The notes under the pieces: model-generated
Databases searched by the model: none
The model's input: the letters and a program-made list of their open reading frames with translations, nothing else
Told to the model about the DNA's origin: nothing
Translations under genes and position numbers: made by a program
Shown: piece after piece, positions 52,238 through 61,628 of the stretch
Layout: each line of letters starts with the position of its first letter
Numbering within the stretch: the stretch's first letter is position 1
Assembly (NCBI RefSeq): GCF_017104715.1
Contig: NZ_JAAGPI010000001.1
Span: 496,001-560,000, forward strand
DNA: 64,000 nt
Direction: 5' to 3'
Source: Burkholderia sp. Ac-20365
GTDB taxonomy: Bacteria > Pseudomonadota > Gammaproteobacteria > Burkholderiales > Burkholderiaceae

Positions 52238-53104
52238 CAGGCGTTGCCTCTGTGCGGGGCGGCATATGCATTCGGTTTGTCTTGCGACGCTGGGTTGGTT
52301 TGCTCGTGCGTTCGCTGGCATCCGCGATTTGTTACTGGTGCCTCAGGCGTTGCCCCTGTGCGGGGCGGCACTTACTTTCTTTGCCGCCGCAAAGAAAGTA
52401 AGCAAAGAAAGCGGGCTAACACCACCCGTTCTTGACCTCCGCCTGAGGGCCCCCAACGGTTCTTATCCTTCACATGGCAACTTCTCAGTCACCGCCCGCT
52501 GCCAACGCTCTAATCGAGCGCCTCACCCACTTCAATCACCCGTAGCGCAGCAACCGGCAGCGACTGGTTACGGCCGCCCAGGTGGCAAACTGTGTGTAGG
52601 TCGTAGTGCTTCACAAGTCAGCGCTCTTACGACACCGATCGTGCTTTTCAGTCCGAAGTGGAGCGCATACGGCGCGAAAGCCTACACACAGTTTGCCGCT
52701 ATAGAACGTGCGCGATGCGATCGCGCGTGTGGCGACGCGGGAGTGTGAAGCGGGTGATGAGCCAATTCGAAGCGTTGGCAGCGGGCGTCGAGAAGAGCGG
52801 CGCCGCATGAAGGAGGGGACCCGTTGGGGGCCCTCAGGCGGAGGTCAAGAACGGGCGGTGTTAGCCCGCTTTCTTTGCTTACTTTCTTTGCGGCGGCAAA
52901 GAAAGTAAGTGCCGCCCCGCACAGGGGCGACGCGTGAAGGGGTACATCACGTCGCGGATGCCAGCGAAAGCCCAAGCAAACCAGCGTCGCGAGACAAACC
53001 GAACCAAATGCCGCCCCGCACAGGGGCAACGCATGAACAACGAAAACATCACGCGGATGCCAGCGACAACAAAAGCAAACCAAACCAGCATCGCAAGCCA
53101 ACCC
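52238..53104. repeat. Composite intergenic repeat B with duplicated arm units
   Basis: Second copy of the element at 8793-9530. Inner ends 52276-52291 and 52983-52998 are 16-bp inverted repeats with one mismatch. The arms carry the same blocks as A. The core (about 52467-52815) has GGCAAACTGTGTGTAGG (52584-52600) perfectly inverted at 52681-52697. Unlike A, a further arm unit is added outside: a partial one on the left (52238-52270) and a complete one on the right (53009-53104), each with the C-rich CCTCTGTGCGGGGCGGCA or its inverse. The right end lies 11 bp from the stop codon of the next minus-strand gene (53116). Confidence 0.9.
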
Positions 53105-53115
53105 ACCAACCCTCA

Positions 53116-53430
53116 TCAAGTCCAGTACTTATAATCAGTAACACCCCGCTCATACCCATGCACATCCCGCCGCGGATGCCGCTCCCGCGCAGGCCGAGCC
53201 ACATCAACAGCAGGCCGCACCTGCACGGATACCGCGGTAGAAGAAACAGCTTCCGGCTTGCCAGCATCAGCAGCCAGCCGCTCAAGCGGCAATTGCGCAT
53301 TCGCGCCAACCACAAGAATCGCCTGCATCATGCCAGGCGCCTGATACGCACAGGTCGCGGCAAGAACGACGCTGCACGCAGCAATCGTATAAAAAGGCCG
53401 AAAACGGGGAAGGGCAAGAGTGCGCATCAT
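53116..53430 (-). CDS. Hypothetical protein with N-terminal hydrophobic segment
   Basis: 104-residue protein. A signal-anchor-like region (YTIAACSVVLAATCAYQAPGMMQAILVV, about residues 14-41) is followed by a basic, low-complexity tail ending VTDYKYWT. It probably sits in the inner membrane or is exported. Its start overlaps the upstream LysR gene by four bases (ATGA at 53427-53430), indicating co-translation. Composite repeat B begins 11 bp after its stop. No family recognised. Confidence 0.55.
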   Translation of the reverse strand: MMRTLALPRFRPFYTIAACSVVLAATCAYQAPGMMQAILVVGANAQLPLERLAADAGKPEAVSSTAVSVQVRPAVDVARPARERHPRRDVHGYERGVTDYKYWT

Positions 53431-54401
53431 GCATTCTCCATTACGCGCGCAAGACGGTTCAAGCCGGGTTGCGCCTGCTCGCTCAACAAACTCGCGTCGA
53501 GCACAGCTCTAAGGTGCGACGTCATGAAGTCGATGAAGGTCTTGATCTTCGCGTCGATGTGATGCCGGCTTGAATAAACGGCGAAAACGCTCGTATTTTG
53601 AAGCCGCGATTCAGGGAAAAGCTGAAGCAACCTTCCAGCGCGAATATCGTCGATCACGCAATGAACCGGCAACGCCGCGACGCCCGCGCCCGCCAGCGCT
53701 GCAATGCGGATCGCCTCGGTATCGTTGATCGCGAACTGTCCCGAACCTTCCGGTGCCGTCGATTGTGCTGCCGGCTTCACGAGGCTCAGCTTTACGTGGT
53801 GATCGTTCGGTTCGACGCGGAACGGCATTGGCGTCAGCGCATGTTCGTCGAGATCGCTCGCGCTTTCTATCGCATGCGTCTGAAGAAAAGCGGGCGAAGC
53901 GACCAGCACGCGCTCGCAGTGGCCAATCAGCTTGCAGACGTTGCGCGAGTCGGGCAACGTCGGCGCGGAGACGATCGATACGTCCACTTCGTCTTCGAGC
54001 AGATTCGCCATGCGCGGCAGGAACTTCAGCTGCACCGCGACGGCGGGAAAGCGCTTGCGATACTCGAGGACGGAATGCGTCAGTTGCGCGAGGCCCAGCT
54101 CGGTCACGCAGTGAATCCGCAACGTGCCGCGTGCGCAGGTGTGTGCGTCGCCCGCTTCGGCTTCGGCTTCTTCGAGATCGGCGAGGATCTTCTTGCACTT
54201 CTGGTAGTAGCGCTCGCCCGGTTCCGTCAGCGAAACCTTGCGCGTCGTGCGTTGCAGAAGGCGCGCCTGCAACTGGCCTTCGAGCGTCGATACCGCGCGC
54301 GACACGCTGCCCGTGCTGCAGTTCATATGCTCGGCCACCGCGCTGAAGCTGCCCGACTCGACGACGCGCGAGAAGATGCGCATGCTCAAGATCTTGTCCA
54401 T
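53427..54401 (-). CDS. LysR-type regulator
   Basis: 324-residue LysR protein with wHTH (MRIFSRVVESGSFSAVAEHMNCSTGSVSRAV) and effector domain starting GTLRIHCVTELGLAQL. ATG 54399-54401 is the start favoured by GAGGTG ten bases upstream, rather than the GTG four codons before it. It overlaps the 104-residue unknown gene, so it probably controls that or the HD/TrxR-like operon 600 bp away. Ligand unknown. Confidence 0.87.
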   Translation of the reverse strand: MDKILSMRIFSRVVESGSFSAVAEHMNCSTGSVSRAVSTLEGQLQARLLQRTTRKVSLTEPGERYYQKCKKILADLEEAEAEAGDAHTCARGTLRIHCVTELGLAQLTHSVLEYRKRFPAVAVQLKFLPRMANLLEDEVDVSIVSAPTLPDSRNVCKLIGHCERVLVASPAFLQTHAIESASDLDEHALTPMPFRVEPNDHHVKLSLVKPAAQSTAPEGSGQFAINDTEAIRIAALAGAGVAALPVHCVIDDIRAGRLLQLFPESRLQNTSVFAVYSSRHHIDAKIKTFIDFMTSHLRAVLDASLLSEQAQPGLNRLARVMENA

Positions 54402-54998
54402 GGAACCGTTCACCTCGTGCTGTCTGATCCGTTTTGGCTGGTGCGGAATACATCTTTTGCCGCATGAGACAAAGATAGATCGAGGCGACGGATTGAACCA
54501 TCGTACGTTGGGACGGCCGTTTAATCCAAGTAGTCAGAGCCTCATACGCAGGTATAGGTTGGCGTGCAATCCGCTATCGAACGCTAGCCGGGAAGGTGCT
54601 CGCCGAAGCGTCGTTGCGCGCGGCGAGATGAATCCATCGATGCTGCAGGCCTGCATTGCGCTGCACGCAACCACCCTGCACGACGCACTGCGTGCGCTTC
54701 AGAAAAATTAAAGGTGGATGCCACATGCGACGCATCCGTCGGCATCGCTAGCAGCCATGTGTTTAGTCAAAACGCCTGGTGTTTCGTGGCGCGCCATCCG
54801 TGCTCACACGGGCGTGACAAGGCTCAGCAGCCGATCAGACCCGCATTCGAAGTGCGCGAATTTCATCGCGTGTATTCAGGTTTTTTAATCGCCGGACAAA
54901 GTATTCTTCACTCCGCATTGCTACGCTGCGAGATGCGTCGGAGAAGCCGGCTGCACTGGAGCACATGGCCGGGCGTCATCCGGCCCGGAGGAGTCGAT
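54402..54998. other. Intergenic region between LysR gene and HD-fold gene
   Basis: 597 bp. A small frame at 54628-54711 (27 residues, MNPSMLQACIALHATTLHDAL onward) has a weak upstream GGCGAG and is not convincing. It holds promoter DNA for the LysR gene and the HD operon. I see no structured RNA. The region near 54714-54900 is variable in composition with no clear repeats. Confidence 0.4.
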
Positions 54999-55640
54999 AT
55001 GAACAAGAATATTGCCGGCGTCGAGATTCCCGAGAGCGCGCTGGCCTTCGCGGCATACGAGCAGGTTTGTGGCATCGAGCCCGAAATGTTGTTGCACCAC
55101 GCGCTGCGCGTGTTTCTGTTTGCCGCACTGATCGGCGCAAAGGAAGCGCTTCCACTCGATCTCGAACTACTCTATGTCGGCGCGCTTTTTCACAATGTCG
55201 GCCTGAATGCGCGCTACAGCCATTCGCCGAACCGCTTCGAGATCGACAGCGCAAACGCGGCGCGCGAATTCCTGCTCGGTCACAACGTCGACGAACGGGC
55301 CGCTGCCGACGTATGGACGGCCGTCGCGCTGCATACGACGCCCGGCATTCCGGCGCACATGTCGCCGCTCGTCGCGCTCGTCAGCGCCGGTGTGCAGATG
55401 GACGTGCGCGGCGCGCGCTACTACGAATTCACCACGCAGCAGCGCGATGCCATCGTGCAGGCGTTTCCGAGGGAGCGCGGCTTCAAGACGAAGCTGATCG
55501 AAGCGTACGCGCGCGGCATGGAGCATCGCCCCGAAACGACATTCGGCACCGTCAACGCAGATGTGCTCGACAGATGGGATCCCGACTATCGGCGCCTGAA
55601 TTTCTGCGGGCTGGTGCTGGGTTCGGAGTGGCCAAACTAG
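54999..55640 (+). CDS. HD-fold hydrolase-like protein with altered metal ligand
   Basis: 213-residue helical protein of the HD superfamily, close to the cyanamide-hydratase-like group. The first histidine (His34 in LLHHALRVF) is present, but the dyad that gives the family its name reads LFHNVGLN: His65 is followed by Asn66 instead of Asp. The conserved downstream histidine cluster (NRFEIDSANAARE, and TAVALHTTPGIPAH) is intact. Start ATG 54999 has CCCGGAGGAG upstream. It precedes the cNMP-TrxR fusion by 53 bp in one operon. It may hydrolyse or bind a nitrile- or nucleotide-type ligand; the Asn makes metal-dependent catalysis doubtful. Confidence 0.75.
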   Translation: MNKNIAGVEIPESALAFAAYEQVCGIEPEMLLHHALRVFLFAALIGAKEALPLDLELLYVGALFHNVGLNARYSHSPNRFEIDSANAAREFLLGHNVDERAAADVWTAVALHTTPGIPAHMSPLVALVSAGVQMDVRGARYYEFTTQQRDAIVQAFPRERGFKTKLIEAYARGMEHRPETTFGTVNADVLDRWDPDYRRLNFCGLVLGSEWPN

Positions 55641-55693
55641 CGGTCGCCGCATCAGGGCAATCAGAACATTCAGTCAAGGCAGGGCAAAAAGCA

Positions 55694-57448
55694 ATGAGCA
55701 CCCCGGCGATCAACATTCCGCCTCTCATGTCCAGCGAACCCGATGCGAACGCGCCGGACCTGGCCATGCCGTATTCGTCGCTCGAATACCGGCAGCATCA
55801 GATGTTTCCGCGGCTTTCCGCTGCGCAGATCGCAAGCCTGCGCCGCTTCGCGCAGCCGATGTCGTTCAAGGCCGGCGAGCTGATCTTCGAAACGGGCCGC
55901 ATTGCATTGGGGCTTTTCGTGCTGCTGCACGGGCACGTGCGGATCAGTTCGCGTGACAGCCTTGGCCGCTCGACGCTCGTGACCGAGCACGACGACGGTC
56001 ATTTCATGGCCGAGATGGCGCAGTTGTCGGGCAAGCCCGCGCTGATCGACGGCATGGCGTTGACGGATTGCGACACGCTGATGGTGTCGCCGGAAAAGCT
56101 GCGCGCGTTGATCGTCGCGGATGCGCAGCTCGGCGAGCACATCATGCGCGCGCTGATCCTGCGGCGGCTCGGGCTGATCGAGCAGGGGCTCGGGCCGATT
56201 ATCGTCGGCAATGGCGACGATGCGCGCCTTGTCCGGCTGCAGGGCTTTCTGCGCCGCAATGCGTATCCCGCGATGGTGATCGACGCGCGTCACGATGCCG
56301 ACGCGGCTACGCTGCTCGCCGGCATCACGACAGGGCCGGACGACTTCCCGCTGGTGTTCTGCCCGAACGGCTCCGTGCTGCGCGCGCCCGACGAAGCGCA
56401 ACTCGCGTCGTGCCTCGGCCTCGTGCCGACCTTCGAACCCTCGCATATCTACGACGTCGCGATCGTGGGGGCCGGGCCGGCAGGGCTCGCAGCAGCTGTC
56501 TATGCGGCGACGGAAGGGTTGTCCGTCGCCGTGTTCGATCAACGCGCGCCAGGAGGGCAGGCGGGCGCGAGTTCGCGGATCGAGAATTACCTCGGCTTTC
56601 CGACGGGCATTTCAGGCCAGGCGCTCGCCGCCCGCGCGTTCCAGCAGGCGCTCAAGTTCGGCGCGCATCTGGCGATTCCCGGCAAGGTCACGTGCGTCGA
56701 TACGGACGACGGCGTGCATGGTCTGACGCTGCTGGACGGGCAGCGCGTCTGCGCGCGTACCGTCGTGGTGGCGAGCGGCGCGGCGTATCGCAAGCCGCAC
56801 GTCACCGGTTTTGAGCGCTTCGAAGGGCGCGGCACGTACTACTGGGCGTCGCCCATCGAGGCCAAGCTGGTCAAAGGTCAGGACATCGTGCTGATCGGCG
56901 GCGGCAACTCCGCGGGGCAGGCTACCGTGTTTCTGGCGAACTTCGCGCGCAGCATCCGTGTGCTGATTCGCGGCGCCGATCTGACTGCGAGCATGTCGAA
57001 GTACCTGATCGATCGCATCGGCTCATTGCCGAACGTTTCCGTCTGCACGCGCTGCACGTTGCAGGCGCTCGAAGGCGATGAAGCGGGACTCACGCATGTC
57101 CATGTGCGGCGCGAAGGCGAGGACGACGAGACCATCGAGACACGCCATCTGTTCCTCTTCATCGGCGCGGATCCGAAAACGGACTGGCTGATGGCGAGCG
57201 GCGTCGAACTCGATAGCCACGGCTTCGTCGTGACGGGCTTCGCGCGGCGTGTGCCGACGCATACGGGCACAGGCATTCACTATCCGCTCGAAACCAGCTT
57301 GCCCGGCATGTTCGCGGTGGGCGATGTGCGCTCGGAATCAACCAAGCGGGTGGCGTCGGCGGTGGGCGATGGGGCTGCCGTGGTCAGTCAGATTCACGCC
57401 TATCTCGCGCATTGCAACGCGGCGGCACAGAACACACAGAACAATTAA
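55694..57448 (+). CDS. Cyclic-nucleotide-binding domain fused to thioredoxin-reductase-like flavoprotein
   Basis: 584-residue cytoplasmic protein. Residues about 50-165 form a cNMP-binding domain (LIFETGRIALGLFVLLHGHVRI and DDGHFMAEMAQLSG), residues about 170-250 a linker, and the rest a TrxR-type flavoprotein with GAGPAG (259-264), GGQAGASSRIENY and GGGNSAG (402-408). The usual redox CxxC between the FAD- and NADPH-domain strands is absent: the region reads GTYYWASPIEAKL. Thus it probably transfers electrons without a disulfide. Follows the HD gene and precedes the MBL gene (62 bp) in one operon. Confidence 0.88.
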   Translation: MSTPAINIPPLMSSEPDANAPDLAMPYSSLEYRQHQMFPRLSAAQIASLRRFAQPMSFKAGELIFETGRIALGLFVLLHGHVRISSRDSLGRSTLVTEHDDGHFMAEMAQLSGKPALIDGMALTDCDTLMVSPEKLRALIVADAQLGEHIMRALILRRLGLIEQGLGPIIVGNGDDARLVRLQGFLRRNAYPAMVIDARHDADAATLLAGITTGPDDFPLVFCPNGSVLRAPDEAQLASCLGLVPTFEPSHIYDVAIVGAGPAGLAAAVYAATEGLSVAVFDQRAPGGQAGASSRIENYLGFPTGISGQALAARAFQQALKFGAHLAIPGKVTCVDTDDGVHGLTLLDGQRVCARTVVVASGAAYRKPHVTGFERFEGRGTYYWASPIEAKLVKGQDIVLIGGGNSAGQATVFLANFARSIRVLIRGADLTASMSKYLIDRIGSLPNVSVCTRCTLQALEGDEAGLTHVHVRREGEDDETIETRHLFLFIGADPKTDWLMASGVELDSHGFVVTGFARRVPTHTGTGIHYPLETSLPGMFAVGDVRSESTKRVASAVGDGAAVVSQIHAYLAHCNAAAQNTQNN

Positions 57449-57510
57449 ATACTGCGATCCGGTCCGCTCGCTATGCTTTGGCGCTTGTCAAAGCGAGTGA
57501 GAGAACATCC

Positions 57511-58500
57511 ATGGACCGTTTCAACACGTTGCGTGCAGCATGGCTGCACGCATGTCTTTTCCTGTCGTGCATGTGCGTTGCGGGGGTTGTCGGGGTTGCT
57601 CATGCCGCTGCGCCAAAAGCCGGTACGCAGGCGCCCGGCTTCTACCGGATCACGGTAGGCGAGGTCGAAGTCACGGCGCTATCCGACGGCACGCATCCGT
57701 TTCCCATCGACACCGTCGTTCAAGGTGTTTCGCAAGCGGAGATCGCGCACGAGCTCGACCGCGAGTTCCTGCAACCGCCCGTGCAAGGCTCGATCAACGC
57801 GTTCCTCATCAACACGGGCGCGAAGCTCGTGCTCATCGATACAGGCGCAGGCGTTCTGTACGGCGATTGCTGCGGCAAGCTGATCGTGAACCTGCGCGCG
57901 TCCGGCTACAAGCCGGAAGACGTCGATGAAGTGCTGCTCACGCATCTTCACAAAGACCATGTAGGCGGCGTCGTATCGAATGGTGCGATGACGTTTCCGA
58001 ACGCCATCGTGCGCACCAGTCAGGCCGAGGCCGACTATTGGCTCGACCCGGCGAACAAGGCGAAAGCGCCCGCGTTCCTCCGCAGCTTCTTCGATGCCGC
58101 CCGCGCATCCGTCGCGCCGTACCTCGCGGCAAACAGATTCAAGCCATTTAGCGGCAACGATGTCGCACTGGAGCCGGGCATCCGCGCGCTCGTCGAACCC
58201 GGACATACGCCGGGACACAGCATCTATGTGGTCGAGAGCGCGTCGCAGCGCCTGCTGGTGTGGGGCGATATCGTGCACGTGGCCGCAATCCAGTTGCAGA
58301 ACCCCGCTGCATCCGTCGAGTACGACAGCGATGCACGTGCCGCGCAACGCGCGCGACGCGAACTGCTGGACCTTGCGGCCGGGCGGCGCGATCTCGTTGC
58401 GGCGGCGCATATTGCGTTTCCGGGCCTCGGGCATATCCGCAAAGACGGCGCGACGTATCAATGGGTGCCCGTCAATTACGATGCTTCGCCTGGTCGATGA
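57511..58500 (+). CDS. Exported metallo-beta-lactamase-fold hydrolase
   Basis: 329-residue protein with a signal peptide (WLHACLFLSCMCVAGVVGVAHAA), then an MBL fold with the binuclear motif THLHKDHVGG, HTPGHS for the third ligand and GDIVHVAA carrying the bridging Asp. It resembles periplasmic lactonase- or quorum-quenching-type members of the MBL family. Start ATG 57511 follows a GAGAGAAC. Last gene of the HD, cNMP-TrxR, MBL operon, with a terminator after it. Confidence 0.85.
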   Translation: MDRFNTLRAAWLHACLFLSCMCVAGVVGVAHAAAPKAGTQAPGFYRITVGEVEVTALSDGTHPFPIDTVVQGVSQAEIAHELDREFLQPPVQGSINAFLINTGAKLVLIDTGAGVLYGDCCGKLIVNLRASGYKPEDVDEVLLTHLHKDHVGGVVSNGAMTFPNAIVRTSQAEADYWLDPANKAKAPAFLRSFFDAARASVAPYLAANRFKPFSGNDVALEPGIRALVEPGHTPGHSIYVVESASQRLLVWGDIVHVAAIQLQNPAASVEYDSDARAAQRARRELLDLAAGRRDLVAAAHIAFPGLGHIRKDGATYQWVPVNYDASPGR

Positions 58501-58523
58501 GCAGGCAACGGCTTCAAAATTTT

Positions 58524-58545
58524 CGAACGGATCGTTCGGATTTTT
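58524..58545 (+). terminator. Rho-independent terminator after the MBL gene
   Basis: CGAACG (58524-58529) and CGTTCG (58533-58538) form a six-bp stem with a GAT loop, followed by GATTTTT. About 24 bases after the MBL stop. Confidence 0.65.
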
Positions 58546-58716
58546 CCACCCATGCGCAGGCCGCTCCGTTCTAGACTTCCAGGCACATCAACCGATATGC
58601 AGCATGCTTCTCATCGTGCCTTGCCCGATCCGGGGTTTCTATCGCTTGCGATTCAGTTGCGCGCACTGTGAAGTGTTGCGCGCGCATCTGTGTGCGAACC
58701 GTCTCATGATCCACTC

Positions 58717-60687
58717 ATGATCAGAATTGGACCGCTCGATATCGATCTTGTACGCCGTGAAGCACGCACCGACGGCAAGCTGGTACGCATCGGTAATCGT
58801 GCATTCGACATACTCGAATTGCTGATCGAAGCGCAGGGCGGGCTGGTGTCGAAGGAAGCGATTCTGGAGCGTGTGTGGCCGGGAACGGTGGTTGGCGACA
58901 ACAATCTGCAGGTGCATATGTCGGGGCTGCGCAAGCTGCTCGGCGACAGCCGCGACCTGATCAAGACGATCGCAGGGCGCGGCTATCTGCTCGTGCATGC
59001 ATCGGCAACGGTAGTGCACGACCACGCCGTGCCTGCGCTTGCCGGGCAGCATGCGTTCACGCAAAGCGCGGTGCCCAACAATCTGCCCGCCTACAGTTCC
59101 GCGCTCGTTGGCCGTGACGATGCGATCGCGGAGGTCAGTCATGCGCTTGGCAGCGCGCGTCACGTGACGCTCGTCGGCTCGGGTGGCATCGGCAAGACGC
59201 GCGTTGCGATCGAAGTCGCGCGGGGCATGCTGGCGTGTGCGCCGGACGGAGTGTTCCTCGCGTCGCTGAGCTCCGCGTCCGACATGAGCGGCGTGCTGGC
59301 TACCGTTGCATGCGTGACGGGCGTGCCGCCCGAGGGCTGTCCGTCGACGCGCGAGCGCATCGTCGAAGCGATCGGTACGCGGCGCGTGCTGATCGTGCTC
59401 GATAGCTGCGAGCATGTGATCGATATGGCGGCGCAGCTGGCGAATCATTTGCTGGACGCCTGCCCGCGGCTGCGCGTGCTGTCGACGAGCCGCGAGCCCT
59501 TGCGTATTCCGGCTGAAGCGTTGTATCGCGTGCCGCCTCTGGACGTGCCCGAACCCGACGACGATGTGCAACGCGTACGTCGCTTAAGCGCAGTGAGCCT
59601 CTTCCTGCTGCGCGCGCGTGCCATCGACGCCCGCTTTGCCGCCGACGAAGCGAGCATCCACGTGACGGGCATGGTGTGCCGACGGCTCGACGGCATTCCG
59701 CTTGCCATCGAACTCGCTGCGGCGCGCGCCGCGCTGCTCGGCATCGACACGCTGGCCGCGCATCTCGATGACCGCTTCGGCATGTTGACGGGTGGCACGC
59801 GCACCGCATTGCCGCGTCATCAGACGCTGAAGGCGACGCTCGACTGGAGCTATGCGCTGCTCGACGAAGCCGAACGCAAGACCTTGCGCCGCGTCGGCAT
59901 TTTCGCGGACCGCTTTCCGCTCGAAGCCGCGATTGCCGTTGCAAGCGATCACGGCACGCGTGAACTGGATGTCGTAGCGGCAATCGCTGCACTCGTCGAA
60001 AAGTCGCTGGTGGTCGCAAGCACCGGGCCGGGCAACGCGTCGTTCCGCCTGCTCGAAACCACGCGCATGTACGCGCTGCAAAAGCTCGACGACAACGGCG
60101 AACGCCGCATCGTTGCATTGAACCACGCGCGTTATCTGTCCGCATTGATCGACGGCAATGCACGTGCGCAAAGCCGGTCCGCAAGCGAATGCTGGCGCAA
60201 CCGCATGCCCGAGCTGCTCGACGAAGTGCGCGCGGCGCTCGCCTGGGTGTTGTCGGATGAAGGCGATGAAGCGTTGCGCGAAACGCTATCCGTCAACGCG
60301 ATTTTCCTGTTCTACGAACTGTCGCTGTTCGACGAATGCTGTGCATGGGCGCGGCGCGCGCTTGCCGTCATGTCGTCCGGCGCGGTTACACCGCTGCATC
60401 TGCGCGCGCGGTTGCGGCTGCTCGCTGCGCTCGGCTCGACGCTCGTGCGAATTCACGGTCCCAACGCGGAAACCTATGCGATCTGGAAAGAGGTGCTAGT
60501 GGGCGCGATCACTTCCGGCGATGACATGTTCGATGCTCGCGCGTTACGGGGTTTGTCGAAGCTGTGCGAAGGGCGTGGCATCAACGCCATCAACGCAACG
60601 GGACAACTGCCGGTACAGGAAAAGGAATCGGTGAATAAACAGGAAAGCAGGCCATCAGGCGCTACGCCGTTGCACGGATACGCGTAG
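58717..60687 (+). CDS. Winged-helix/AAA-type ATPase regulator, shorter than its family
   Basis: 656-residue regulator. The N-terminus is an OmpR/CadC-like winged helix (VRIGNRAFDILELLIEAQGGLVSKE, residues about 24-50, ending HMSGLRKLLGD). An NTPase with P-loop GSGGIGKTR (about residue 155) and Walker B VLIVLDSCEH follows, then a STAND-type helical domain (CPRLRVLSTSREPL, GIPLAIELAAARA). Family members I recall are about 900-1000 residues with C-terminal TPR repeats; here the protein ends soon after ALRGLSKLCEGRG with a polar tail. The start ATG 58717 is preferred to a GTG nine codons upstream. Convergent with the LysR gene after it. Confidence 0.8.
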   Translation: MIRIGPLDIDLVRREARTDGKLVRIGNRAFDILELLIEAQGGLVSKEAILERVWPGTVVGDNNLQVHMSGLRKLLGDSRDLIKTIAGRGYLLVHASATVVHDHAVPALAGQHAFTQSAVPNNLPAYSSALVGRDDAIAEVSHALGSARHVTLVGSGGIGKTRVAIEVARGMLACAPDGVFLASLSSASDMSGVLATVACVTGVPPEGCPSTRERIVEAIGTRRVLIVLDSCEHVIDMAAQLANHLLDACPRLRVLSTSREPLRIPAEALYRVPPLDVPEPDDDVQRVRRLSAVSLFLLRARAIDARFAADEASIHVTGMVCRRLDGIPLAIELAAARAALLGIDTLAAHLDDRFGMLTGGTRTALPRHQTLKATLDWSYALLDEAERKTLRRVGIFADRFPLEAAIAVASDHGTRELDVVAAIAALVEKSLVVASTGPGNASFRLLETTRMYALQKLDDNGERRIVALNHARYLSALIDGNARAQSRSASECWRNRMPELLDEVRAALAWVLSDEGDEALRETLSVNAIFLFYELSLFDECCAWARRALAVMSSGAVTPLHLRARLRLLAALGSTLVRIHGPNAETYAIWKEVLVGAITSGDDMFDARALRGLSKLCEGRGINAINATGQLPVQEKESVNKQESRPSGATPLHGYA

Positions 60688-60707
60688 CGCTGAACGCTGA
60701 AAAGACA

Positions 60708-61628
60708 TCACCCCATGGCCGCGCGCCGCTGCGCAACCTCATCGATCAGGTCGGGACGATCGAGCTGATCGACCCACCAGCGCAGCGCCTTGCCCGCTTC
60801 GTCGTCGCGCCAGGCGAGATAGAAGTGCGTGAGCTCGCGCATGCCCGATACTTCCTTGCGCACCAGTTGCCCGCGATTCAACGGACCGGCGGCGATACAT
60901 TCGGGCACCGTGCCCACGCCCAGGCCGCGCATCTGCGCATTGAGCTTGGCTTCGAGCGTGGGCACGGTCAGCACTTCCTGATTGACGGCAAGCGCGATCG
61001 TGCGCGGTGCGAGCTTGCGCGACGTGTCGCTGATCGCGACCGCGCGATGACGGGCAACGACATCCATCGGCAAGGGCTCGACGGCCGTGGCAAGCGGATG
61101 GCCGGGTGCGATCACGAATGCATGTTTCAATGAGCCAATCGGCTTGGCGACAAGGTTTGCAATGGGCGGCGGCTCGCCCGCTGCGCCGACCACGAGGTCG
61201 GCACGCCGCGTAATCAACGCATCCCACGAGCCGCCGAGCGTTTCCTTCGACAGCACCAGTCGCGTGCCGAGATTGAGCTTGTAGAACTCCGTCACGTGAG
61301 GCCAGATCAGTTCGAACGGAATGATCTCGTCGATGGCGACGCGCAGTTCCGACTCCCAGCCGTGCTCGATGCGCTTCGCTTTCTGTTCGAGTTCGCGCGC
61401 TGCTTCGAGCAGACGCCTGCCTTCCTCGACGATGACGCGGCCCGCATGCGTGAGCTTCGCGCGGCGACCGGTACGCTCGAACAGCTTCACGCCCAGGTCG
61501 ACTTCCAGCTTCTGAACCAGATACGTCAGCGACGACGGCACCTTGTGCAGTTCTTCCGCTGCGGCGGCGAAGGTGCCCGTGCGGTCGATAGCATCGAGTG
61601 CCTGCAAGACTTCAAAAGAAAGATTCAT
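60708..61628 (-). CDS. LysR-type regulator divergent from an FUSC efflux gene
   Basis: 306-residue LysR protein with wHTH LQALDAIDRTGTFAAAAEELHKVPSSLTYLVQ and effector domain beginning ELRVAIDEIIPFELI. Members next to FUSC genes include AaeR, an activator of aromatic carboxylic acid efflux. It is divergent from the FUSC gene across 284 bp that contain a perfect inverted repeat at 61839-61867. Confidence 0.88.
   Translation of the reverse strand: MNLSFEVLQALDAIDRTGTFAAAAEELHKVPSSLTYLVQKLEVDLGVKLFERTGRRAKLTHAGRVIVEEGRRLLEAARELEQKAKRIEHGWESELRVAIDEIIPFELIWPHVTEFYKLNLGTRLVLSKETLGGSWDALITRRADLVVGAAGEPPPIANLVAKPIGSLKHAFVIAPGHPLATAVEPLPMDVVARHRAVAISDTSRKLAPRTIALAVNQEVLTVPTLEAKLNAQMRGLGVGTVPECIAAGPLNRGQLVRKEVSGMRELTHFYLAWRDDEAGKALRWWVDQLDRPDLIDEVAQRRAAMG

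Noticed and set aside
52238..53104. CRISPR-like array in repeat B
   Set aside because: The repeats are inverted and large, without regular short spacers, and no cas gene is in the window.
52120..53119. Similar open frames across repeat B, including one overlapping the end of the 53116 gene
   Set aside because: Same reason as for repeat A: the peptide is a translation of the repeat arm, not a conserved protein.
54628..54711. 27-codon frame before the HD gene
   Set aside because: Weak ribosome-binding site and no similarity that I recognise; not listed as a gene.
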